Origin: Paenibacillus sp. HWE-109
GTDB taxonomy: Bacteria; Bacillota; Bacilli; Paenibacillales; NBRC-103111
Assembly (NCBI RefSeq): GCF_022163125.1
Contig: NZ_CP091881.1
Span: forward strand, 6,634,001 to 6,698,000
Length of the DNA stretch: 64,000 nt
Direction of reading: 5' to 3'
Shown here: positions 1 to 7,964 of the stretch, piece after piece
Layout of the letters: every line of letters begins with the position of its first letter
Numbering within the stretch: position 1 is the first letter of the stretch
Notes under the pieces: generated by a model
The model's database searches: none
What the model saw: only the letters and a program-made list of their open reading frames with translations
What the model was told of the DNA's origin: nothing
Made by a program: the position numbers and the translations under genes

Positions 1-238
1 CAGGGGGGACAAACAAGAAATCAAAGGCTAGTACACCGACCCCCGCTGCAAAAAATGAGGGCCCTTTTCCCCAGCGCACAGCGCTAATTAACACAGGAAT
101 TAAATAAAGAAGCGCGATATTAACTAAGCCGAGGAAAGGACCACAAGCCTTTAAGAGCAAAGTCAAAACAGCAATACTCAGTGTTGTAATCCCATAATAT
201 TTCCAATAATTACTCGGGTTCTGTGTTTGATTGATCAT
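1..238 (-). CDS. KdpD C-terminal half (DUF4118 membrane domain), partial
   Basis: Start of a minus-strand gene that runs off the left edge. The 79 visible codons begin MINQTQNPSNYW and run into a hydrophobic stretch with the features of the KdpD membrane domain (DUF4118): a GLVNIALLYLIPVLISAVRWG segment type, then GKGPSFFAA and AFDFLFVPP. In full-length KdpD this region follows the cytosolic sensor domain and precedes the histidine kinase. Here it is a separate gene whose ATG lies 4 nt after the stop of the N-terminal half, so the two are probably translationally coupled. The kinase domain and any kdpE would lie outside the window. The start is the only ATG near that stop; no strong ribosome site is seen, which fits coupling. 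Confidence 0.8.
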   Translation of the reverse strand, partial: MINQTQNPSNYWKYYGITTLSIAVLTLLLKACGPFLGLVNIALLYLIPVLISAVRWGKGPSFFAAGVGVLAFDFLFVPP

Positions 239-242
239 ATCT

Positions 243-2543
243 TCATTTTACCCTATTTCCGGACGTTTGCCACGATTCATAATCGGCTACAATCAGCACA
301 TCCATGTGACTGGTCAGCGGCAGAAGTTGTTTCACCGCAGCATCTTTCCAGACGATGATCTGTGTAGCGCCAACTCTGTTGGCCACGGCTGCAAAGGCAT
401 GAGGAATTTGCTTGCTTCCTGCCACTTCGCCAAATGAAAATTCACCGCCGAGCCGCTGCGTCAGCTTCTCGATAGCTTCCATCTGCCGCTCCAGCTCTTC
501 GCTTCTGCGCGGAGCAATGAAAGTCACATGCCATGCCGCTTTCAAGCGATGAGCAATTCGAAAACCACGGCGGATCAAGCGATCCGCATGCGAAATTTCC
601 GTGATACATACGCAAATCACTTCTTTCCGTCTCCATGGCCCGCGAAGCGAGCTCTTCCGTTCCATAGATTCCAGCCGTTCATCTACATCATCCGCGATTT
701 CACGTAAAGCGAGCTCACGCAAAGCGATCAGATTTCCCGTTTTGAAAAAGTTATTCAGCGCTTGATCAACCTTCACCATCGCATAAATCTTCCCTTCCCT
801 CATGCGAAGCTGCAGGGCTTGGGGGGCAACGTCGATTAATTGCACTTCATCCGCGGTTCGCAGAATGCTGTCTGGAACGGTCTCGCGAACCCTAATCCCT
901 GTAATCTGCTCGACCGCATCATTCAAGCTTTCCAAGTGCTGCACGTTCATCGTGGCAATCACCGAAATACCTGCTTCCAGGATCTCCAGCACATCTTCAT
1001 ACCTTTTTTTATGCTTGCTGCCCGGTACATTGGAATGCGCTAGTTCATCTACCAGAACCACTTCGGGTCGAAGTTCGATGATAGCAGCTGTATCCATCTC
1101 CTCCAACTTGACGCCCTGATACCTGATTTCTTCTCTGGGCAGGACAGCGAGATCGCCAATCTGCGCAATGGTTTCTTTTCTCCCATGGGTTTCGAGCAAC
1201 CCAACTTTCACGTCAATCCCTTTCCTGAGTAGATCATTGCCTTCCCGCAGCATGGTGTAGGTTTTCCCGACACCCGGAGCAGCGCCGATATACACTTTGA
1301 ATCTGCCTCGCTTGATCTCCCCAATCTTCTCCTCCACTTCCTGCTTGCTGAGACGCTTATACTTGTAGGCTTCCTTCTGCGTATGGATATGGGCTGGAAG
1401 GATTCGTTCCCCTTCGTGTGAAGCGCGATCCGCCACCAGGAATACATCGATATTGCGTGTTCTTTTCAAAAGGCCATTAATTACTGATCCCTGCAGCAAG
1501 GTTTGCCATTTGGTCTGCTTGGAGTGGCCTAGGACCAGACGTGTTACTTTATGCGCGACAGCATAATCCACTAGCGTTCGCGGAATCGAACGGCGGGAGC
1601 GCAGGGGCAATTCTTCGAATTTGGCGCCTATTTTATGGACAAGCTTCATCATGGATTTGCGGAAAGCCGTTGCTTCCTTTGTCAGAGGTTTATTGAATTT
1701 ACGCAGCGTAACCACATGCAAATCTCCATTTAAGCGTTTAGCGATCTGCTGACCTCTACGCACATAAATCGAGCCATTCCAGTGATATTGCGTCGTTACC
1801 AAAATGCGCTCGGTCGCCCCGGATGGCCCCATATAGCCCATTTCTTCGCGGTGTGCTTCCAATGAATCATTCACATCCTCGGCAACAAGACGAAGGGCCA
1901 ACTCGCGAAGCACGCCTAAATTGCCGCGCTGAAATAAGGCTGAATCCCGACTGACTCTCAAATGGCCTTCTTCCAGTCGGTTCAAGATCGTTTCCGGTGT
2001 CGCATCAATTAATCGCACCTCATCGGCCAGTTCCAATGTATCCGAGGGGACACAGGGACCGACTTCAATTCCGGTCAGCTTATGCGCTACCTCCATCGCC
2101 TCTTCCAGCTCATACACATTGACGGTTGTAATGACACTAATGTCATGAGCGAGCAAGAACTTAATATCCTCCAAGCGGGAGGGGAATCTGGCGCCTTCTC
2201 GATTGCAATGGGCGAGCCCATCTACGAGAACTACCTCAGGATTTCGCTCAATCAGGGCATCCAGGTTCAAATCCTTTTGTTCCCTGCCGTCTTTGCTCCA
2301 ATGAATGCTCGGAACCCTTTCCAGATCACCTAATTGTTCCACGGTTTCGGGCCTCTGAAGTGTAGATACCGCACAGATCACGACATCGATCCCCTGCTGC
2401 TTGAGATTATGCCCCTCGCGAAGCATATGATAGGTTTTCCCCGACCCGCTAACCGCCCCGATATAGATTTTCAAGCTGCCTCGATGTAATTTGGAGATGG
2501 ATAATAGAATTTCTTCCGGTGTTTTCCTTTTGAACCCTTCCAA
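243..2543 (-). CDS. kdpD: KdpD N-terminal sensor protein, internally duplicated
   Basis: A 766-residue soluble protein made of two consecutive KdpD sensor modules, each a P-loop KdpD domain followed by a Usp-like domain. Copy 1 has Walker A at residues 29-37 (GAVSGSGKT) and a changed Walker B at 104-114 (VVLVDGLAHCN). Copy 2 has the canonical Walker A at 420-427 (AAPGVGKT) and VVLVDELAHSN at 495-505. Usp-like regions lie near 246-373 and 630-766. KdpD normally has one such module fused to membrane segments and a histidine kinase, and controls kdp transcription through KdpE; here the membrane/kinase part is the next gene. The start is TTG: a stop lies in frame just upstream and AAGGAG sits 11 nt before. 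Copy 1 has lost the Walker B glutamate, so it may be regulatory or non-catalytic (inference). Confidence 0.9.
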   Translation of the reverse strand: MEGFKRKTPEEILLSISKLHRGSLKIYIGAVSGSGKTYHMLREGHNLKQQGIDVVICAVSTLQRPETVEQLGDLERVPSIHWSKDGREQKDLNLDALIERNPEVVLVDGLAHCNREGARFPSRLEDIKFLLAHDISVITTVNVYELEEAMEVAHKLTGIEVGPCVPSDTLELADEVRLIDATPETILNRLEEGHLRVSRDSALFQRGNLGVLRELALRLVAEDVNDSLEAHREEMGYMGPSGATERILVTTQYHWNGSIYVRRGQQIAKRLNGDLHVVTLRKFNKPLTKEATAFRKSMMKLVHKIGAKFEELPLRSRRSIPRTLVDYAVAHKVTRLVLGHSKQTKWQTLLQGSVINGLLKRTRNIDVFLVADRASHEGERILPAHIHTQKEAYKYKRLSKQEVEEKIGEIKRGRFKVYIGAAPGVGKTYTMLREGNDLLRKGIDVKVGLLETHGRKETIAQIGDLAVLPREEIRYQGVKLEEMDTAAIIELRPEVVLVDELAHSNVPGSKHKKRYEDVLEILEAGISVIATMNVQHLESLNDAVEQITGIRVRETVPDSILRTADEVQLIDVAPQALQLRMREGKIYAMVKVDQALNNFFKTGNLIALRELALREIADDVDERLESMERKSSLRGPWRRKEVICVCITEISHADRLIRRGFRIAHRLKAAWHVTFIAPRRSEELERQMEAIEKLTQRLGGEFSFGEVAGSKQIPHAFAAVANRVGATQIIVWKDAAVKQLLPLTSHMDVLIVADYESWQTSGNRVK

Positions 2544-2573
2544 GTGACATCATGCTCCTTAGCTAAAATGACG

Positions 2574-2613
2574 CAGACAGCCACCCCCGTTAAATACGAG
2601 AGTGGCTTGCCTG
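2574..2613 (-). other. Hairpin between kdpC and kdpD
   Basis: Inverted repeat CAGACAGCCAC ... GTGGCTTGCCTG in the gap between kdpC and kdpD. On the minus strand it follows the kdpC stop. There is no clear U-tract, so it is better read as an mRNA-stability or partial attenuation structure than as a full terminator. It could lower the amount of sensor made relative to the transporter. Confidence 0.45.
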
Positions 2614-2618
2614 CTAAC

Positions 2619-3182
2619 TCACAATTTCACTTGCTTCAGCAGTTCTCTATTTAATTCGGTCACATTCACCCTAGGTTCTCCGAATATACCGAGCTGACGC
2701 GTCTTGGCCAGTCGATCTACCAGATCATTGAGGGTTGTCTCCGCAAGGCCTGTTGCTTGGCTAATTCTCGGCACTTGTGCTTTAGCGCCCTCCGGCGATA
2801 AATCCGGATCGAAGCCGGAACCCGAGATGGTTACCAACTCCGCCGGGATATCCGTTAGCTTGGGATTTTCCTTCTTCCAAGCTTCTACCTTCTCCGCCAT
2901 GGCTGCCGCATAATCGCTTGAGGCTACGGCTGTATTCGAGCCCGAGGAAGCGGTCGGATCGTAGTTGGCTGCCGATGCTCGGGGTTGGAAAAGCTTCGGT
3001 GACTCGAAGCCTTGTGCCAATAATTCAGAGCCGCGCACTACGCCATCCGTTTCTATCAGACTTCCATTTGCTTGTTTGGGAAATAAGACCTGAGCCACAC
3101 CTGTCGTTGCCAACGGATAAATAAGCCCGCAGACAAGCATGAACAATAAAGAAACACGAACAGCTATCCAAACCGATTTCAT
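2619..3182 (-). CDS. kdpC: Potassium-transporting ATPase subunit KdpC
   Basis: 187 residues, normal length for KdpC, the single-span periplasm/exterior-facing subunit that stabilises the KdpFABC potassium pump. One N-terminal membrane helix (about residues 7-30, LLFMLVCGLIYPLATTGVAQ) is followed by an extracytoplasmic domain with the typical GSELLAQGF, FQPRASAANYDP and GSGFDPDLSPEGA segments and a C-terminal NVTELN. Good ribosome site GAGGAG 7 nt before ATG. It sits 28 bp after kdpB in the operon. Confidence 0.97.
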   Translation of the reverse strand: MKSVWIAVRVSLLFMLVCGLIYPLATTGVAQVLFPKQANGSLIETDGVVRGSELLAQGFESPKLFQPRASAANYDPTASSGSNTAVASSDYAAAMAEKVEAWKKENPKLTDIPAELVTISGSGFDPDLSPEGAKAQVPRISQATGLAETTLNDLVDRLAKTRQLGIFGEPRVNVTELNRELLKQVKL

Positions 3183-3210
3183 AACGCTATCTCCTCGTTT
3201 CTCTTTCTCT

Positions 3211-5253
3211 TTACACGATGTTTAGGCCGTGAAGCACCCAATCAATGATTTTAATCCCGATGAAAGGCACCACGACACCACCTATTCCGTACAAAAGCAC
3301 ATTGCGCGACAACAATTTATCCGCTGACATCGCCCGATATTTGACGCCCTTCATTGCAATAGGAATCAATAGAGGGATGATAATGGCATTAAAGATGAGC
3401 GCTGATAGAATGGCCGATTCCGGTGAAGCGAGTTTCATAATATTCAAAGCTTGCAGCTGCGGCATAGCCAAGATAAACATCGCAGGAATGATGGCAAAAT
3501 ACTTCGCGATGTCGTTTGCAATGGAGAAAGTCGTCAGAGCACCACGGGTAATCAACAGTTGTTTACCGATGGAAATGACCGAAAGCAGCTTCGTCGGATC
3601 CGAATCCAGATCGATCATGTTGGCCGCTTCCTTCGCGGCCATCGTGCCTGAATTCATCGCAAGCCCTACATCAGCTTGAGCAAGTGCAGGCGCATCATTC
3701 GTGCCGTCGCCGGTCATCGCGACCAGCTTGCCTTCCTGCTGCTCTTTTTTGATAGCCGCAATTTTATCCTCCGGCTTGGCTTCGGCTATGAATTCATCTA
3801 CGCCCGCTTCCAGGGCGATCGTTGCCGCTGTCAGGGGGTTATCCCCTGTACACATAACCGTCTTGATGCCCATCGCCCGCAGCTCAGCGAATCGTTCTTT
3901 CAAGCCCGGCTTTACCGTATCCTTCAAGTAGATCACGCCGTAGATCCGCTCGTTGACCGCGACAGCCAGCGGAGTTCCGCCTGCTTTGGCAATGCGGTTC
4001 GTCATCGTTTCCAAATCACTCGGAATGGGACCGCCCAGCGCCGTGACATACTTTTTGATCGCATCCACAGCGCCTTTGCGCACTTGAACGCCACCTTGTA
4101 AATTAAGCCCCGACATCCGCGTTTCCGCTGAAAAATCAACCACTTCCGCGCCCTCATAGGCGTCGGATTGCCAAGATTCACCCAGTCTGTTCGCCAGCTC
4201 AACAATCGATCGCCCTTCTGGCGTTTCATCTTTGACAGAAGCTTGCAGCGCACTGAAAATCATCGCTTTGGCATGCACGCCGCCCACCGGTATGAACTCT
4301 GCGGCCATCCGATTCCCGAAGGTAATGGTGCCCGTTTTATCGAGAATCATCGTGTCGATATCGCCTGCGGCTTCCACGGCTTTCCCTGACATCGCCAGCA
4401 CGTTGAACTGGGTTACGCGGTCCATCCCGGCGATCCCAATCGCCGACAACAAGCCGCCGATCGTCGTCGGAATGAGACAGACTAACAGCGCAATCAGTGT
4501 GGAAATTTCTAATTTCACGTTCAAATATTGCGCCATGGGCACCATCGTTATGATAACGATTAAGAAGATCAGCGTTAACACGGCAAGCAGTGTCGTTAAG
4601 GCAATTTCATTCGGCGTTTTCTGCCGCTTGGCACCTTCCACGAGCGCAATCATGCGGTCCAGGAACGATTCGCCGGGGTCCGTCATAACTTTCACGACGA
4701 TGTAGTCCGATGCGACACGCGTTCCTCCTGTCACGGATGAGAAGTCCCCGCCTGCTTCCTTAATCACGGGGGCCGATTCACCTGTTATGGCGGATTCATC
4801 AATGGAGGCCAAGCCTTCCACGATCTCGCCATCTGACGGAATGATTTCCCCCATCTCAATTCGGACGAAGTCGCCTTTGCGCAGGGAAGTTGACGATACT
4901 TCCTTAAAGCTGCCATCTTTAAGCACCAAGCGGGCTTTGGTGTCCGATTTCGTCTTCCGCAGGGAGTCAGCCTGCGCTTTCCCGCGTCCTTCCGCCAAAG
5001 CTTCCGCGAAATTCGCGAAAAGCAAAGTGAAGAGCAGGATCAGGAACACAGCCAGATTGTATCCTCTGCCTACCTCCGTCGAGCCAAATAGATCCGGCAT
5101 GATCGAAAGCAACATGGTGATCAGAGTACCAATCTCCACGACAAACATGACCGGATTCTTCATCATGACCCAAGGATTTAATTTCTTAAAGGAATCAAGG
5201 ATCGCTTGACTCACCATTTCTTTTGTTAGTGTTTTTTTACGTTCCACAGTCAT
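3211..5253 (-). CDS. kdpB: Potassium-transporting P-type ATPase subunit KdpB
   Basis: 680 residues, the P-type ATPase that drives KdpFABC. Visible motifs: TGES at 157-160 (actuator loop; its Ser is the inhibitory phosphorylation site described in E. coli KdpB), the phosphorylation motif DKTGT at 305-309 and the hinge TGDGTNDAPALAQAD in the C-terminal half. Hydrophobic helices lie near 33-90, 215-275 and 580-675. AGGAGG precedes the ATG by 6 nt. It is flanked by kdpA (63 bp upstream) and kdpC. All key residues are present, so the pump should be functional. Confidence 0.98.
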   Translation of the reverse strand: MTVERKKTLTKEMVSQAILDSFKKLNPWVMMKNPVMFVVEIGTLITMLLSIMPDLFGSTEVGRGYNLAVFLILLFTLLFANFAEALAEGRGKAQADSLRKTKSDTKARLVLKDGSFKEVSSTSLRKGDFVRIEMGEIIPSDGEIVEGLASIDESAITGESAPVIKEAGGDFSSVTGGTRVASDYIVVKVMTDPGESFLDRMIALVEGAKRQKTPNEIALTTLLAVLTLIFLIVIITMVPMAQYLNVKLEISTLIALLVCLIPTTIGGLLSAIGIAGMDRVTQFNVLAMSGKAVEAAGDIDTMILDKTGTITFGNRMAAEFIPVGGVHAKAMIFSALQASVKDETPEGRSIVELANRLGESWQSDAYEGAEVVDFSAETRMSGLNLQGGVQVRKGAVDAIKKYVTALGGPIPSDLETMTNRIAKAGGTPLAVAVNERIYGVIYLKDTVKPGLKERFAELRAMGIKTVMCTGDNPLTAATIALEAGVDEFIAEAKPEDKIAAIKKEQQEGKLVAMTGDGTNDAPALAQADVGLAMNSGTMAAKEAANMIDLDSDPTKLLSVISIGKQLLITRGALTTFSIANDIAKYFAIIPAMFILAMPQLQALNIMKLASPESAILSALIFNAIIIPLLIPIAMKGVKYRAMSADKLLSRNVLLYGIGGVVVPFIGIKIIDWVLHGLNIV

Positions 5254-5316
5254 GGAAGTCCTCCTAATCTAGGGACCTTTGAGCATTCTCAAAGTCTCCC
5301 TCTCCTGCATCTATCC

Positions 5317-6993
5317 TTAACGCGCTGCCAAATGTTCAGCAATCGGCCCGAGTGTCAGCGCCGGGAAGAACGTGAGAGCACCGATAACGACTATGATCAT
5401 TATTAAAATCCCCATAAATAGCGGTGTATCCGTACGCAGTGTGCCCGTCGTTACCGGAACAACCCGTTTGGTTGCTAGAGAACCTGCAATAGCCAGCATC
5501 GCAATCATCGAAATGTAACGGCCAAACAGCATGACCATCCCAATCCCTATATTGTAAAAATTCGTGTTCGCGCTCAAGCCGCCAAAAGCAGAACCATTAT
5601 TCGCTGCGCCTGACGTGAAAGCATATAACACTTCCGATAGGCCATGCATCCCCTGATTGGATATCGACGCAATGGACTCGGGGCGCAGGAGTGCCAAGGC
5701 GGTCGGCGCCAGGATGATCAGCGGATGGGTCAAGATGGCAATGGCTGCCAGCTTAACCTCCTTGCCTTCAATCTTTTTGCCCAGGAATTCCGGCGTACGC
5801 CCCACCATCAATCCACAAATGAAGACCGCTAAGATCAAATAAAGCAAACCGTTCAGTAAGCCGACACCTTTGCCGCCGAATACGTTGTTCAGCATCATCT
5901 CTGCGAGTGGCGCAATGCTTCCGAGCGGTGTCAGCGATTCATGCATCGCGTTCACGCTTCCTGTGGTGGCCGCTGTCGTCACGGCTGAAAACAGTGCCGT
6001 TTCAGAAATCCCAAATCGCACTTCCTTGCCTTCCATATTGCCGTGCACTCCCATTGCATCAACCGCAGGCACGCCTTTGTACTCTGCATAGAAAACGGTA
6101 GCCAGCATCACGATAAATATGATCCCCATGGCCGCAAAGATCGTCCAGCCTTGCTTCTTGTTCTTGATCATTAAGCCGAATGCGTATACCAGTGAGGTAG
6201 GCAGCAGCATCATGCACAGGAGATGAATGAGATTCGTCAGCGGCGTAGGATTCTCAAAAGGATGTGCTGCGTTCGTCCCGAACCAGCCGCCCCCGTTCGT
6301 TCCGAGATGCTTGATGGCTTCCAGCGAAGCTACTAAACCACGCGTGATCGTTTGCTGAGCTCCCTCCAGCGTAGTTGCCTGCACAGCTCCCAGAAGCGTT
6401 TGTGGAATACCTTGAAACACTAGAATCAGCGCTACCACAAAGCTCAGCGGCAGAAAAACACGCGTAATCGCTCTTGTCATATCCACGTAGAAATTACCCA
6501 GATTATCTTGACGGCCAACTAGGCCGCGGATGAATGCTACTGCAACTGCAAAGCCGGTTGCCGCCGAAGTAAACATCGGAAACGTAATGGCAATCATCTG
6601 AGACAAATAGGACAGTGTGTTCTCACCACTGTAAGCTTGCCAGTTCGTATTCGTTATGAAGGAAACGGCTGTATTAAAAGCCAGAGCCGGCGGCATATTC
6701 GCGATATCATCCGGATTCAGCGGCAAATATTTCTGCAGGCGAAACACCGTATAGATGAGGAGCAGCATCACCAGATTGACCAGGAGCACTGCGCCTATAT
6801 ACTTTTTCCACCCCATCGCTTCCTCTTCTTTAACTCCCATAATCCGATAGAATACACGTTCTATAGGAGCAAAAATCCGATCAAGGCCACTCTTCTCATA
6901 GCCAAAAACGTTGACCAAGTAACTTCCCACAGGTTTCACCAACAGCATGATAATCCCCAGCGTGATGACTACTTGCAATAATCCCATACCCAT
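5317..6993 (-). CDS. kdpA: Potassium-transporting ATPase subunit KdpA
   Basis: 558 residues, the SKT-superfamily channel-like subunit that selects potassium. Four selectivity-filter regions can be recognised, including TNTNWQAYSGE, GTNGGGWFGTNAAHPFENP and SGAANNGSAFGG; about ten membrane segments are visible. The ribosome site is GGGGGAG before ATGGGTATGGG. It lies 41 bp after kdpF and before kdpB, the canonical order. Confidence 0.98.
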   Translation of the reverse strand: MGMGLLQVVITLGIIMLLVKPVGSYLVNVFGYEKSGLDRIFAPIERVFYRIMGVKEEEAMGWKKYIGAVLLVNLVMLLLIYTVFRLQKYLPLNPDDIANMPPALAFNTAVSFITNTNWQAYSGENTLSYLSQMIAITFPMFTSAATGFAVAVAFIRGLVGRQDNLGNFYVDMTRAITRVFLPLSFVVALILVFQGIPQTLLGAVQATTLEGAQQTITRGLVASLEAIKHLGTNGGGWFGTNAAHPFENPTPLTNLIHLLCMMLLPTSLVYAFGLMIKNKKQGWTIFAAMGIIFIVMLATVFYAEYKGVPAVDAMGVHGNMEGKEVRFGISETALFSAVTTAATTGSVNAMHESLTPLGSIAPLAEMMLNNVFGGKGVGLLNGLLYLILAVFICGLMVGRTPEFLGKKIEGKEVKLAAIAILTHPLIILAPTALALLRPESIASISNQGMHGLSEVLYAFTSGAANNGSAFGGLSANTNFYNIGIGMVMLFGRYISMIAMLAIAGSLATKRVVPVTTGTLRTDTPLFMGILIMIIVVIGALTFFPALTLGPIAEHLAAR

Positions 6994-7034
6994 AATAGGT
7001 TCTCCCCCTGCTTACCCAAGCTCATATTCAATAT

Positions 7035-7112
7035 TTAAAATTTCTCCGGCTTCACCAGAACAAAACCAAGATACACCATGATGGCTGCTGCTATACATCC
7101 AATGACGATCAT
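7035..7112 (-). CDS. kdpF: KdpF small membrane subunit
   Basis: 25 residues, MIVIGCIAAAIMVYLGFVLVKPEKF in two parts: one transmembrane helix followed by the KPEKF tail that is diagnostic of KdpF. A strong AGGAGG lies 8 nt before the ATG. KdpF binds KdpA and stabilises the complex. The gene is below normal gene-calling length and is easily missed. Confidence 0.93.
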   Translation of the reverse strand: MIVIGCIAAAIMVYLGFVLVKPEKF

Positions 7113-7165
7113 CTGATAGCCTCCTAACCGTTTGTTCGCGAGCTGCCTGAGTGGCAGACCTGCGT

Positions 7166-7252
7166 TTAAGCTTTTTCGCAATATTGGGAGAATCCCCAGA
7201 ACGCCAGAAATGTGACTGCGAGAAGTAAGATCATCGTGACATCGTTGTACAT
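7166..7252 (-). CDS. 28-residue single-span membrane microprotein in kdp leader
   Basis: A small open frame beginning MYNDVTMILLLAVTF and ending FWGFSQYCEKA, preceded by AAGGAGGTG 6 nt before the ATG, a near-perfect ribosome site. It encodes one hydrophobic helix with a short charged tail and sits between the unknown gene at 7270 and kdpF, in the same direction. The layout resembles kdpF (tiny, one span, strong ribosome site). Function unknown; it could be a second accessory microprotein of the pump (inference). Confidence 0.65.
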   Translation of the reverse strand: MYNDVTMILLLAVTFLAFWGFSQYCEKA

Positions 7253-7269
7253 ACCACACCTCCTTTTCC

Positions 7270-7692
7270 CTATTCGTCCGCAGCAGATAGAAGAAACTTC
7301 ACATCGCCGTTTTTGGAATAAATGACGTAATCTGCACCGAGCCCTTTGTAAATCAATCTTGGATTCAGACTTTGGGTAATCACATAAATCGGCCCCGAAG
7401 TCCAACCGCGGCATAGCCCAATGTACCGACAGCACAGAGGCAAGCTTTCCTCGAAAATAATAACTTTCCCAACGGGATAGTCCGGTAGATCGGGTGGATT
7501 GGAACCCCCGGCTTCCGTCGTATCCACTTGGATAATTTGCTGCACACCCAACTCAAGAAATCGCAGCCGCTCTAGCTTGTTATTGGTGACTGCGATATAA
7601 GGCAGACCCAGCAACTTGGCTTGCTTCATGAAATTTTCGCCTGCTTTGGTAGGCGCAGCAATCAGCCAAACATCGTTATGCATGACGATCAC
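7270..7692 (-). CDS. Unknown protein, first gene of the kdp operon
   Basis: 140 residues, no family recognised with confidence. The opening MIVMHNDVWLIAAPTKAGENF followed by AKLLGLPYIAVTNN and LGVQQIIQVDT looks like an alternating beta/alpha (Rossmann or receiver-like) fold; the middle has a CCRYIGLCRG segment with three cysteines. It reads straight into the 28-residue ORF and kdpF with short gaps, so it is likely part of the kdp transcript. A potassium- or nucleotide-sensing role is possible but not shown. An alternative start is the internal Met4. Confidence 0.7.
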   Translation of the reverse strand: MIVMHNDVWLIAAPTKAGENFMKQAKLLGLPYIAVTNNKLERLRFLELGVQQIIQVDTTEAGGSNPPDLPDYPVGKVIIFEESLPLCCRYIGLCRGWTSGPIYVITQSLNPRLIYKGLGADYVIYSKNGDVKFLLSAADE

Positions 7693-7843
7693 CGTCCCTC
7701 TTCCTGAAACATTGTAACGCCGTATCGCATAAAAATGAGGTAAAGAATAGCAGGCATCCGTATAAAAAAAGCATAAAAATGCTCATTGAAGGCGTCTCCC
7801 CGCCTCTTAAGGATTTACCCGATATAGGTCATCGAACGAGAAA

Positions 7844-7886
7844 TAAGGCTGCCTCATGAGGTTGAAAACCTCGTGAGACAGCCTTT
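7844..7886 (-). terminator. Intrinsic terminator after the GH123-like gene
   Basis: Long hairpin AAGGCTGTCTCA ... TGAGGCAGCCTT around a GAGGTTTTCAACCTC core, followed on the minus strand by ATTT. It separates the gene at 7965 from the kdp leader. Confidence 0.75.
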
Positions 7887-7964
7887 GATTTGTTCGTATC
7901 TTGGCGGCGCACTCGAACAGGAATTCCTCCTGTTCGTTATAAAAGAAGCTGCGCGGCACTCTCG

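Noticed and set aside
7690..7840. Possible c-di-AMP riboswitch before the kdp leader gene
   Set aside because: A GGCGGGGAGACGCC hairpin and AGCAT-TTTT-ATGCT with a U-run occur on the minus strand, but the other conserved blocks of the ydaO motif are not seen. The second could be a weak terminator.
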